Source: Desulfobacula sp. (GTDB lineage Bacteria; Desulfobacterota; Desulfobacteria; Desulfobacterales; Desulfobacteraceae). Taken from it: DNA of 5,846 nt. The stretch spans positions 1-5,846 of the forward strand of contig JAOZRI010000158.1 of NCBI GenBank assembly GCA_029940235.1, read 5' to 3'. Below the pieces are notes generated by a model that saw only the letters and a program-made list of their open reading frames with translations, was not told the origin of the DNA and ran no database searches. Of this stretch, positions 1 to 5,451 are shown one piece after another. A program made the translations under genes and the position numbers. Within the stretch, counting starts at the first letter, position 1. Each line of letters starts with the position of its first letter.

Positions 1-365
1 AGATCAAGGCTTTTGATAATCTGTTTCTTCTCTTTGCTGAACCTGAACATTCGCTTCCTGCTTGTTGCCTGGGCATGGCTGCCCGGAACAAAGGGACCAA
101 AGGGCAGCTGAAAAAATGAGTGAAGAGTGACCCCTCCTGCATTGATGGCAGCAACTCCGGTTGGAGCGGTTACAATCATCCTTTTTATGCTGTTTTTACT
201 CAAATTACGCAAAAATGTTGTTTTGCCAGTACCTGCCTTGCCTGTCAGAAAGATATGGTTATCAGTGTATTGGACAAAATCCCATGCCAGCTGCAAATCA
301 GGATTTTCAGAAATATTTTCAATGCTTGTTTCAAATTTTGCAACAATTTGCTTTCCATCTGCCAT
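1..365 (-). CDS. PIF1-like helicase / AAA-family ATPase, N-terminal part (cut by window edge)
   Basis: The first 121 residues of a superfamily 1 helicase-type ATPase can be read; the rest lies beyond position 1. A Walker A motif GKAGTGKT occupies residues 42-49 with the catalytic lysine at 48. It is followed by the motif Ia block APTGVAAINAGG (67-78) and then HSFFQLPFGPFVPG (82-95). This combination is typical of PIF1-like helicases found in many bacteria, which unwind DNA 5' to 3' using ATP. The Walker B and later helicase motifs are not in the window, so intactness cannot be judged. The ATG at 363-365 is the only usual start codon between the Walker A motif region and the in-frame stop at 387-389 that gives a full N-terminus; its Shine-Dalgarno sequence is weak. 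The gene is separated from the yidC-to-nuclease run by the 366-735 gap and is transcribed divergently from the putative small RNA there. Family assignment is confident; cellular role is inferred. Confidence 0.85.
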   Translation of the reverse strand, partial: MADGKQIVAKFETSIENISENPDLQLAWDFVQYTDNHIFLTGKAGTGKTTFLRNLSKNSIKRMIVTAPTGVAAINAGGVTLHSFFQLPFGPFVPGSHAQATSRKRMFRFSKEKKQIIKSLD

Positions 366-392
366 ATCACAAGTCCATGGATTAAATTATTA

Positions 393-410
393 ATTTCTCA
401 ATGAGAATTT
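393..410. promoter_or_regulatory. Short palindrome upstream of the helicase gene (possible operator)
   Basis: TTCTCA (395-400) and TGAGAA (402-407) form perfect 6-base arms around a single central base, with further A/T symmetry outside. It sits 30-45 bases upstream of the helicase start, between that start and the best minus-strand promoter candidate, where a repressor could act. No regulator is recognised from the sequence, and a palindrome of this size can arise by chance in AT-rich DNA. Confidence 0.2.
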
Positions 411-444
411 TAATTAAAAAACACAAATTAACTATATCTTATTC

Positions 445-471
445 AATATAGAGGAAAAAGGATAAAATCAA
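445..471 (-). promoter_or_regulatory. Candidate sigma-70 promoter for the helicase gene
   Basis: On the minus strand, TTGATT (466-471) resembles a -35 box and TATATT (445-450) a -10 box (5 of 6 matches). The spacer is 15 bases, shorter than the preferred 17, which lowers confidence. A start near 438 would give a leader of roughly 70 bases carrying the 393-410 palindrome. The surrounding DNA is very AT-rich, so chance matches are expected. Confidence 0.25.
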
Positions 472-482
472 TACTTGTATTT

Positions 483-510
483 TTTAGAACTTAAATAATT
501 TGTTGATAAT
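483..510 (+). promoter_or_regulatory. Candidate sigma-70 promoter for the putative small RNA
   Basis: TTTAGA (483-488, 4 of 6 against the -35 consensus) and GATAAT (505-510, 5 of 6 against the -10 consensus) are separated by 16 bases. The predicted start, about 516-518, falls three to five bases before the left arm of the 17-bp inverted repeat. A promoter aimed at the foot of a closing stem is the arrangement expected for a structured small RNA, which is the main reason for taking this match seriously. Confidence 0.4.
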
Positions 511-515
511 ATCCA

Positions 516-690
516 GTGTAAGGCTGATTACCTTATGGGAGCATTATGGATCATTGTTACAAGTTCTTGATTGCCGGAGTGGTTCATTGTTTGAGTGAGC
601 AGGAACGAGTTTTTTGGCGGTCAGCAAAGGTAATCATAGAAATTGTTGCCATGTCCATCCAGCGGACATAAGGTGATCAGCCTGGTAACG
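516..690 (+). ncRNA. Putative structured small RNA, possibly 6S-like
   Basis: Bases 521-537 pair with 667-683 over 17 consecutive pairs with one G-U. Inside, 569-579 can pair with 612-622 (11 pairs, several G-U), 582-585 with 603-606, 556-560 with 630-634, and 546-550 with 654-658, giving an interrupted rod. On the 3' side, 651-656 and 664-669 form a local hairpin with a 7-base loop. A transcript of about 165-175 nt, a closing stem, an open middle and a promoter immediately upstream match the general architecture of 6S RNA, which mimics an open promoter and binds sigma-70 RNA polymerase. I see no diagnostic 6S sequence signature, and the usual neighbour of proteobacterial 6S RNA genes (ygfA) is absent, so identity is inference. 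There is no clear intrinsic terminator; a stable RNA could have a processed 3' end. Alternatives are a non-autonomous mobile element with terminal inverted repeats, or a leader containing a 41-codon ORF (546-671). Confidence 0.4.
521..683. repeat. 17-bp inverted repeat enclosing 129 bases
   Basis: The left arm 521-537 (AGGCTGATTACCTTATG) and the right arm 667-683 (CATAAGGTGATCAGCCT) are reverse complements except at one position, where C replaces T and gives a G-U pair in plus-strand RNA. Such long matched arms are very unlikely by chance in a gap of this size. No target-site duplication is apparent on the flanks, which argues mildly against a recent transposable element. Confidence 0.85.
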
Positions 691-735
691 GGTTATGGAA
701 AACATATCATGACAAATATCAACTTTTGAAAGAAT

Positions 736-1347
736 TTACTTTCTGGGATGATCTTTTCGCCATTGTTTTGGGCTGATATAGGATTTGCCCTGGCTCCAAA
801 TTCCTTTTTTAGCTCTTTTTGCCCTTGATTCTTCCATGAGGTATGTTTTTGAATCAAGATTTTTTGGTCGCCTGCCTTGATAGACTTCGGCAAATCCTGC
901 TTTAATCATTTCAAGGTTGGCATTTTTGCCATTTACAAAAACTTCGGCAAGCTGTCTGTTATAGCCGCCTGTACCATAACTTTTAATAGCTATTGTTTTA
1001 TTATTTAAAAAATTTTTTAAATATAGTTTTGCTTTTTGACTGAAAGGCTGATCCGGCCTTTTTCCATAACCTGTTTCAGGGCAGTCAATTCCCACAAGGC
1101 GAATTTTAAACGTCAAATCAAGGCCAGTAACCTTTATTGTATCACCGTCATAGACCTTTAATACTTTAAATTTTTGACCCCTGAATACAGTATTACTCTC
1201 TTCAAATTCTTCAAAATTTTGATCCTGGACAGGAGCTATATTGCTGAAATGCCGTATTCCTTTATCATCTGTCCAGAAATATATATTACCCAGAAAAAGG
1301 ATACTGCACAAAAATATTAATAAAAGATAAATAGAAGTTTTAAACAT
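736..1347 (-). CDS. Thermonuclease-family (SNase-like) endonuclease with N-terminal membrane segment and DUF4124-like region
   Basis: This 203-residue protein belongs to the staphylococcal nuclease family, calcium-dependent enzymes that cut DNA and RNA phosphodiester bonds. Residues 65-72 carry YDGDTIKV, and 81-92 carry the KIRLVGIDCPET block. By alignment with staphylococcal nuclease, D69, R83, D88, E91 and R131 (in YNRQLAEV) correspond to D21, R35, D40, E43 and R87, so the active site looks complete. Residues 5-20 are strongly hydrophobic and form a signal peptide or anchor, implying action outside the cytoplasm. Residues 23-38 (YFWTDDKGIRHFSNIA) resemble DUF4124, a short periplasmic module often attached to other domains. 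It is the last gene of the minus-strand run, starting 10 bases after the methyltransferase gene, with a weak AGG Shine-Dalgarno element. Likely roles are nucleic-acid turnover or nutrient scavenging; the exact substrate cannot be read. No convincing terminator follows it. Confidence 0.9.
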   Translation of the reverse strand: MFKTSIYLLLIFLCSILFLGNIYFWTDDKGIRHFSNIAPVQDQNFEEFEESNTVFRGQKFKVLKVYDGDTIKVTGLDLTFKIRLVGIDCPETGYGKRPDQPFSQKAKLYLKNFLNNKTIAIKSYGTGGYNRQLAEVFVNGKNANLEMIKAGFAEVYQGRRPKNLDSKTYLMEESRAKRAKKGIWSQGKSYISPKQWRKDHPRK

Positions 1348-1357
1348 AAAGCCTAAG

Positions 1358-2191
1358 TTAACATATATTTTTTACCAGTACAAAGGCAGACCACTTTTTA
1401 GTGTCTCTCTGCCAGATCAGCTCCAAACCTTTTTTAGAATAAAGAGTGATTACATTTTCTTTTTCCCATTGTCTCACCCCGGATATGATTGCAATACCAC
1501 TGTTTTTTAAGCTTTTATAAAGCAAATCAGACAATACTGTTAATGTGGGAGGTCTTAAATTGGCACAGATAATGGAAAATCTGTTTTCACTCTCATTCAT
1601 TGTATTTTCAATAACAGTGATTTTATCATCAAGATGATTTAATTTTATATTGTTTTTAGCTTCACTTATGGAGACTGGATCAATTTCAAAGGCCTGGCAT
1701 GATATGACACCTGCAAGACACATTGCTATGGCAAGTACGCCAGAGCCTGTTCCAATATCAGCTCCCTTCAGATTTTTATTAGAATGAAACATCTGTTTTT
1801 CAAAAAAACAAAAATCAATAGCTTCAAGACATAGATTTGTGGTCGGGTGGTTGCCGGAACCAAAAGAGATCCCCTGGGAAATAATAATTTCAATAGTATT
1901 TGAATTTAATTGGCCAGGATTGAATTGGGCAGAAAATCCAGGTGGTTTGAGGATAAAATTCTTTGTGATTGAAACCGGCTTTAAAAAGCTTTTTTCCACA
2001 TAGGTTGAACCATAAATATAATTATAGCACAATGTTTGATCATCAATAAGTTTTTGTACTATATATTTGGCTTCAAAAAAAGATATGGACAACACTGTTT
2101 TTATTTTTTTTATATAAGCTTGTGCTGTGAGTCGTTCTTCAGATTGAAAAAGTATGTCTAAAATTTTTTCCCTGTCAGCTTTCCCTGTCAT
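1358..2191 (-). CDS. prmA: PrmA-like SAM-dependent methyltransferase (ribosomal protein L11 methyltransferase family) with atypical N-terminus
   Basis: The C-terminal two thirds is a class I methyltransferase of the PrmA type. It has the family motif FGSGNHPTT (110-118), the SAM-binding glycine loop DIGTGSG (145-151), an acidic pair near the end of the next strand (FEIDP, 168-172) and NLRPP (211-215) at the motif IV position, matching the PrmA NI-L-P pattern. PrmA trimethylates ribosomal protein L11. Residues about 5-65 are helix-rich and look more like a winged-helix fold than the usual PrmA N-terminal domain that docks L11; this is a judgement by eye. The total of 277 residues is slightly below typical PrmA. 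The gene follows the small helical-protein gene by 21 bases and is followed by the nuclease gene after 10, so it is probably co-transcribed. Methyltransferase activity is confident; L11 as substrate is less certain, and another protein target is possible. Confidence 0.8.
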   Translation of the reverse strand: MTGKADREKILDILFQSEERLTAQAYIKKIKTVLSISFFEAKYIVQKLIDDQTLCYNYIYGSTYVEKSFLKPVSITKNFILKPPGFSAQFNPGQLNSNTIEIIISQGISFGSGNHPTTNLCLEAIDFCFFEKQMFHSNKNLKGADIGTGSGVLAIAMCLAGVISCQAFEIDPVSISEAKNNIKLNHLDDKITVIENTMNESENRFSIICANLRPPTLTVLSDLLYKSLKNSGIAIISGVRQWEKENVITLYSKKGLELIWQRDTKKWSAFVLVKNIC

Positions 2192-2212
2192 TTTTTATTG
2201 CCAGATTGTAAA

Positions 2213-2566
2213 TCAGAGGGACCCATGATTTTCTTTTTTTAAAAGATCTGCATAAAACAAAGCAAATTCATACATTCCCTTGATTTTTTCCTCCTCATTG
2301 ATAATGCCAAGACACATTTCAAAGGCTCCCTGGGCAAATGAGTTTGAGTATTCATCATGATCAATATCTGATAAAAACTCCCGGATTAAATCCTGACTTG
2401 TCCGCTTTGTTTTATCTTTTCTTATATCAATGGGATCTTTAGGTTCCTGGAAAGGATCCCACTCTTCATAGCCTTTTTTCAAGATCTGTTTTTGACCTCT
2501 TTTGCCCATGGCATCAAAAATTGCTTTTTTCTTCTCTTCTATCTGCTCTCTGCTGAATTCTTCCAT
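2213..2566 (-). CDS. Conserved-looking hypothetical small helical protein, translationally coupled to the cysteine-cluster gene
   Basis: I do not recognise this 117-residue protein. It is charged and predicted mostly helical. Residues 1-20 are acidic and basic in alternation, 21-32 are basic (GKRGQKQILKKG), and 35-48 are rich in proline and acid (EWDPFQEPKDPIDI), probably a loop. Residues 57-113 look like two or three amphipathic helices. There is no signal peptide, membrane segment or metal motif; the single cysteine is at 85. Its ATG shares one base with the TAA of the upstream YkgJ-type gene (TAATG), so ribosomes can pass directly between them; a GGAG lies about 10 bases upstream, inside that gene's end. 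Such coupling often marks proteins made in fixed proportion or acting together, so a partnership with the cysteine-cluster protein is a reasonable guess but unproven. Confidence 0.75.
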   Translation of the reverse strand: MEEFSREQIEEKKKAIFDAMGKRGQKQILKKGYEEWDPFQEPKDPIDIRKDKTKRTSQDLIREFLSDIDHDEYSNSFAQGAFEMCLGIINEEEKIKGMYEFALFYADLLKKENHGSL

Positions 2567-3216
2567 TATTTTTTTACTCCAAGGTAGTCTTCGGTAAATT
2601 CAGTTATCATGGCCATGGAAACCGGAATCAAAATTTCATGCATTTTAATTTTTTCCGAATTGATATCCTGAATCAATTGTGCAGAAAGAAGCTGGAGCTG
2701 GCCATAAATTTTATCCATATTCATTGTTGGATAGGGTTTGCCCTGGATGAAATTTGTCCTGCCACAGATATGACTTACACCTGCTGTGGATGTTGGAATC
2801 CCGTAAACTCTGCATGTAATGGGGCGGTGTTCATACATTACACATAAATTATCTTCACCAAGAAGTGGACATCTGATCCTCTCCTGGGACATTTTTGCTA
2901 CAATCTCTAACTCATCCGCACCTTTTTTAACCTCTTTAAAGGCATTTCGTTTCATCTTTACCAAGACACGGTCAGTCTTACCTGCAATCTCAACAAGATC
3001 ATTTTTAGGCTTTCCTGAAAAAGTCTGTAAAAATTTATCATTTAAATAGAGAGCTTCTATGAGTGTAAGATCAAAAATTGCATAACAGCAGTCAGAGCAT
3101 TTTTCCCTGCAGAATACCTCTTTGGGGAACTCTTGTTTTACCCGATCAAAAACTCCATCTACCATTTGTACCAATGCTTCATATTTAACAAAATGTTCTT
3201 TTAAGTTTAATGCCAT
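2566..3216 (-). CDS. YkgJ-family cysteine-cluster protein (putative metal or Fe-S binding)
   Basis: This 216-residue protein carries the YkgJ/UPF0153-type cysteine pattern. C36, C40, C43 and C44 form a CxxxCxxCC cluster, followed by C116 and C125, then the YEHRPITCR box (128-136, with C135) and C151. Eight cysteines in this layout suggest a bound zinc ion or iron-sulfur cluster; the family is widespread but biochemically poorly defined. The linker 60-110 is helical and charged, and the C-terminal 165-216 is an additional helical region with no recognised function. The protein appears cytoplasmic. The ATG at 3214-3216 is supported by an AGGA about 8 bases upstream. It lies 45 bases after mnmE, the largest gap in the run, and overlaps the next gene by one base. 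Proximity to a tRNA-modification gene hints at an RNA-processing connection, but that is only context. Confidence 0.88.
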   Translation of the reverse strand: MALNLKEHFVKYEALVQMVDGVFDRVKQEFPKEVFCREKCSDCCYAIFDLTLIEALYLNDKFLQTFSGKPKNDLVEIAGKTDRVLVKMKRNAFKEVKKGADELEIVAKMSQERIRCPLLGEDNLCVMYEHRPITCRVYGIPTSTAGVSHICGRTNFIQGKPYPTMNMDKIYGQLQLLSAQLIQDINSEKIKMHEILIPVSMAMITEFTEDYLGVKK

Positions 3217-3261
3217 ACTCTTTATCCTTTTATAAAACTCTAAATTGAATTTTCGAAAACC

Positions 3262-4650
3262 TTATTTACCTATACAAAAATTATTGAATATATTATCCAA
3301 AATATCAACAGAAGCGGTCTCACCTGTAATTGTTCCAAGACAATCAATACTGTTTTTAAGGTCAATTGCAAGCATCTCTTCTTCAAGAGATTGTATAACT
3401 CCTTCTTTGAATGCTTCAAGGCCTTCAACAGCCTGCTCAAGAGCTTTTTTATGCCTTAGATTTGGAATAATTGATGATTTTTCCAAGTCCAGATCAGCAA
3501 TACAGATATTTACAATTTTCTGTTTTAACTCTTTAATCCCTCTGTTTAAAAGAGCAGAAATTTCAATTCTTGGAATATGCTGATATTTTTCTGAAAGCTC
3601 TGGCAGGTTTTCTTCTTCAAGATCAATCTTGTTAACAACAAAAATGACTTTTACATCTCTTAGTTTGTCAGGCAATAGTATTTTTTCAAATTCCCTATCA
3701 GAAAATGAAGTACCAGGCTCTTTCATGAACAATACAAGATCTGATATATTTATATGATCCTTTGCCTTTTCAATGCCGATAATTTCAACAAGGTCATCGG
3801 TTTGGTGAATCCCTGCTGTATCAGTTATGACAAATGGTATCCCATCAATATTAAGTCCCTCTTCAACAGGGTCACGTGTTGTCCCTGGAATGGCTGTCAC
3901 AATAGACCTGTCCTGTTCAAGCAGCCTGTTCATCAAACTTGATTTTCCCACATTGGGTGCACCGCAGATGGTAATTCTGATTCCATCCTTTAAAAAACAG
4001 GCATCATCATGCTGCTTGATAAATTCCCGACATTTTTCAAGTATATCATCAATTAATTCAATCTCTTTTGCACCAGGTTCAAATGATTGTACATCTTCTG
4101 GAAAGTCGATACTAACTTCAATCAAAGATAAAAGATTAATCAATTTATCTCTTAAATCATTGATTTTATTTTTTAGAGTTCCCAGATTCTGGGAGGCAGC
4201 AAATTTTAAGGCATTTACCGATTTTGCATTGATTATATCTGCAACAGCTTCTGCCTGGGTCAAATCAATCCTGTTATTTAAAAATGCTCTTTTGGTAAAC
4301 TCTCCGGGTTCAGAAAGCCTTGCCCCGCAGGAGAGTATCTGCTCTAAGATAGTTCGTAAAACTATGGTTCCTGCATGGGCCTGGATTTCAATAACATCCT
4401 GGGCAGTGTAAGAGCGGGGTCCCTGCATGGGAATAAGCAGAACTTCGTCTATCACATCATAAGTTTTCAGATCAAAAACATATCCGTGATAAACTTTATG
4501 GGATTTTAAAAGCGGGTAAGTTTCAGGTTTTGATTTTCGAGTTGAAAAAAGCCTTGAAGCAATATCAAAGGCTTTATCCCCAGAAATTCGTATGACACCT
4601 ATACCGCCGCTTCCAAAGGGAGTTGCTATTGCGGCAATTGTATCATTCAT
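3262..4650 (-). CDS. mnmE: MnmE (TrmE), tRNA uridine-5-carboxymethylaminomethyl modification GTPase
   Basis: MnmE works with MnmG to modify the wobble uridine (U34) of several tRNAs, using a tetrahydrofolate-derived carbon and GTP hydrolysis, in the cytoplasm. All 462 residues are present, the usual length. The N-terminus MNDTIAAIATPFG (1-13) matches family members and fixes the start; residues 1-120 are the folate-binding dimerisation domain. The inserted G domain has G1 GAPNVGKS (230-237), GTTRD (256-260), DTAG (277-280) and NKID (340-343), with SA (365-366) as G5. E289 aligns with the glutamate (E282 in E. coli) needed for potassium-activated GTP hydrolysis. The C-terminal FCIGK (458-462) keeps the conserved cysteine of the modification centre. 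It starts 5 bases after jag, with only a weak Shine-Dalgarno sequence, so translational coupling to jag is likely. Its partner mnmG is not in the window. Confidence 0.97.
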   Translation of the reverse strand: MNDTIAAIATPFGSGGIGVIRISGDKAFDIASRLFSTRKSKPETYPLLKSHKVYHGYVFDLKTYDVIDEVLLIPMQGPRSYTAQDVIEIQAHAGTIVLRTILEQILSCGARLSEPGEFTKRAFLNNRIDLTQAEAVADIINAKSVNALKFAASQNLGTLKNKINDLRDKLINLLSLIEVSIDFPEDVQSFEPGAKEIELIDDILEKCREFIKQHDDACFLKDGIRITICGAPNVGKSSLMNRLLEQDRSIVTAIPGTTRDPVEEGLNIDGIPFVITDTAGIHQTDDLVEIIGIEKAKDHINISDLVLFMKEPGTSFSDREFEKILLPDKLRDVKVIFVVNKIDLEEENLPELSEKYQHIPRIEISALLNRGIKELKQKIVNICIADLDLEKSSIIPNLRHKKALEQAVEGLEAFKEGVIQSLEEEMLAIDLKNSIDCLGTITGETASVDILDNIFNNFCIGK

Positions 4651-4655
4651 CTGTT

Positions 4656-5438
4656 TTATCTTTTAGACTGTTTTTTCCCTCTAAAGGAATTCTTCTTTTT
4701 AGGGAAAATCACAAGGCGTCTGTAATATCCATCACCCATGCTCTGGGTTCTGACTTTATTATCATCTTTTAATGCCAGATGAACAATACGTCTGTCCTGG
4801 GCGCTCATCTGATTAATAGTTGCAGGCCGTCCTGTTTTTTTTGCTTTGTCTGCCATTTTATATGCAAGGTGTTGAAGGTTTTCCTTGCGCGTCTCCATAT
4901 ATCCTTCAATATCCACCCTGACTCTTACCCTGGCATCACTTTTCCTATTAATTATTTTATCGGTCAGAAACTGCATTGCATCAAGGGTTTGACCTTTGCG
5001 GCCAATCAGAATACCAGCATTACCGCCTTCGATGGTTAAAGTCAATCTGTCACTTTTGGTCTCATGGCTTACACTGGCATCATCAGTAATAAGATCAGCC
5101 ATCTTCTGCAATGCTTCTGTGCCAAGATCTATGGATTCCTGAGTTACATCAACAGCCTCTGGTCTTTCATGGGATTTAACTCTTGTCTCCTTGCCAAAGG
5201 CTTCATCCACTATGGACTGAATTCCTTCTGATTGCGCTCTTGCTGCTTCATCAATATCATCAGCTGAAAGATCAACTTTTATTCTTGCATCTTTCCTTCC
5301 CACAATTCCAAAGATTCCAGACGTGCCTTCTGAGATCACATCATATTTCAAATCATCGGCAGAGAGTGATAATTTTGAACATGCATTTTGAATGGCAACA
5401 TCTACATTTTTTCCGGAAAATTCCTGAGTTTGTGTCAT
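4656..5438 (-). CDS. jag: Jag / KhpB, KH-R3H RNA-binding protein
   Basis: This cytoplasmic RNA-binding protein (also called KhpB or EloR in Gram-positives) is usually encoded directly after yidC, as here. With the chosen start it has 260 residues. The Jag_N domain covers about 1-55 (EFSGKNVDVAI and GTSGIFGIVGRKDARI). A variable acidic linker follows. A KH domain spans about 105-178 with the GRKG RNA-contact loop at 146-149, and an R3H domain about 182-245 with R216-x3-H220 (RRIVH). The basic tail 247-260 may add nucleic-acid affinity. I start at the ATG 5436-5438 because a strong AGGAGG lies just upstream; an open frame extends to a TTG at 5459, which would overlap yidC and has no ribosome binding site. 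Homologues bind many transcripts and affect cell elongation in Gram-positive bacteria; the role in this lineage is not established by sequence. Confidence 0.95.
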   Translation of the reverse strand: MTQTQEFSGKNVDVAIQNACSKLSLSADDLKYDVISEGTSGIFGIVGRKDARIKVDLSADDIDEAARAQSEGIQSIVDEAFGKETRVKSHERPEAVDVTQESIDLGTEALQKMADLITDDASVSHETKSDRLTLTIEGGNAGILIGRKGQTLDAMQFLTDKIINRKSDARVRVRVDIEGYMETRKENLQHLAYKMADKAKKTGRPATINQMSAQDRRIVHLALKDDNKVRTQSMGDGYYRRLVIFPKKKNSFRGKKQSKR

Positions 5439-5442
5439 ATTT

Positions 5443-5448
5443 CCTCCT
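5443..5448 (-). promoter_or_regulatory. Ribosome binding site of jag
   Basis: A full AGGAGG match to the anti-Shine-Dalgarno sequence lies four bases before the ATG at 5436-5438. It is the strongest ribosome binding site in the window and decides the jag start over the upstream in-frame TTG at 5457-5459. It lies in the 13-base gap after the yidC stop. Confidence 0.85.
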
Positions 5449-5451
5449 GCT

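Noticed and set aside
120..404. Three plus-strand open frames of 74-94 codons over the helicase gene
   Set aside because: They lie antisense to the Walker A-containing PIF1-like coding sequence and show no motif; they are shadows of its codon use.
516..690. tRNA, tmRNA, SRP RNA or integron attC site in the intergenic element
   Set aside because: No T-loop or CCA end, no tmRNA tag or SRP tetraloop signature, and no attC-type GTTRRRY/RYYYAAC core pair with integron context.
728..743. GAAAG/CTTTC hairpin at the nuclease stop codon as a terminator
   Set aside because: Only five A/T-heavy pairs and no following T-run on either strand, so it does not support an intrinsic terminator.
693..893. Minus-strand open frame of 66 codons overlapping the nuclease 3' end
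   Set aside because: It is an alternative frame of the nuclease gene, which has a full catalytic signature; the overlapping frame has no recognisable motif or ribosome site.
3217..3261. Promoter or terminator in the 45-base gap between mnmE and the cysteine-cluster gene
   Set aside because: TTTTCGAAAA is a short palindrome without a usable loop or T-run, and no paired -35/-10 boxes stand out; the gap mainly holds the ribosome site of the next gene.
3827..4411. Plus-strand open frame of 194 codons inside mnmE
   Set aside because: Antisense to the G domain and folate domain of an intact MnmE; serine- and leucine-rich translation with no motif.
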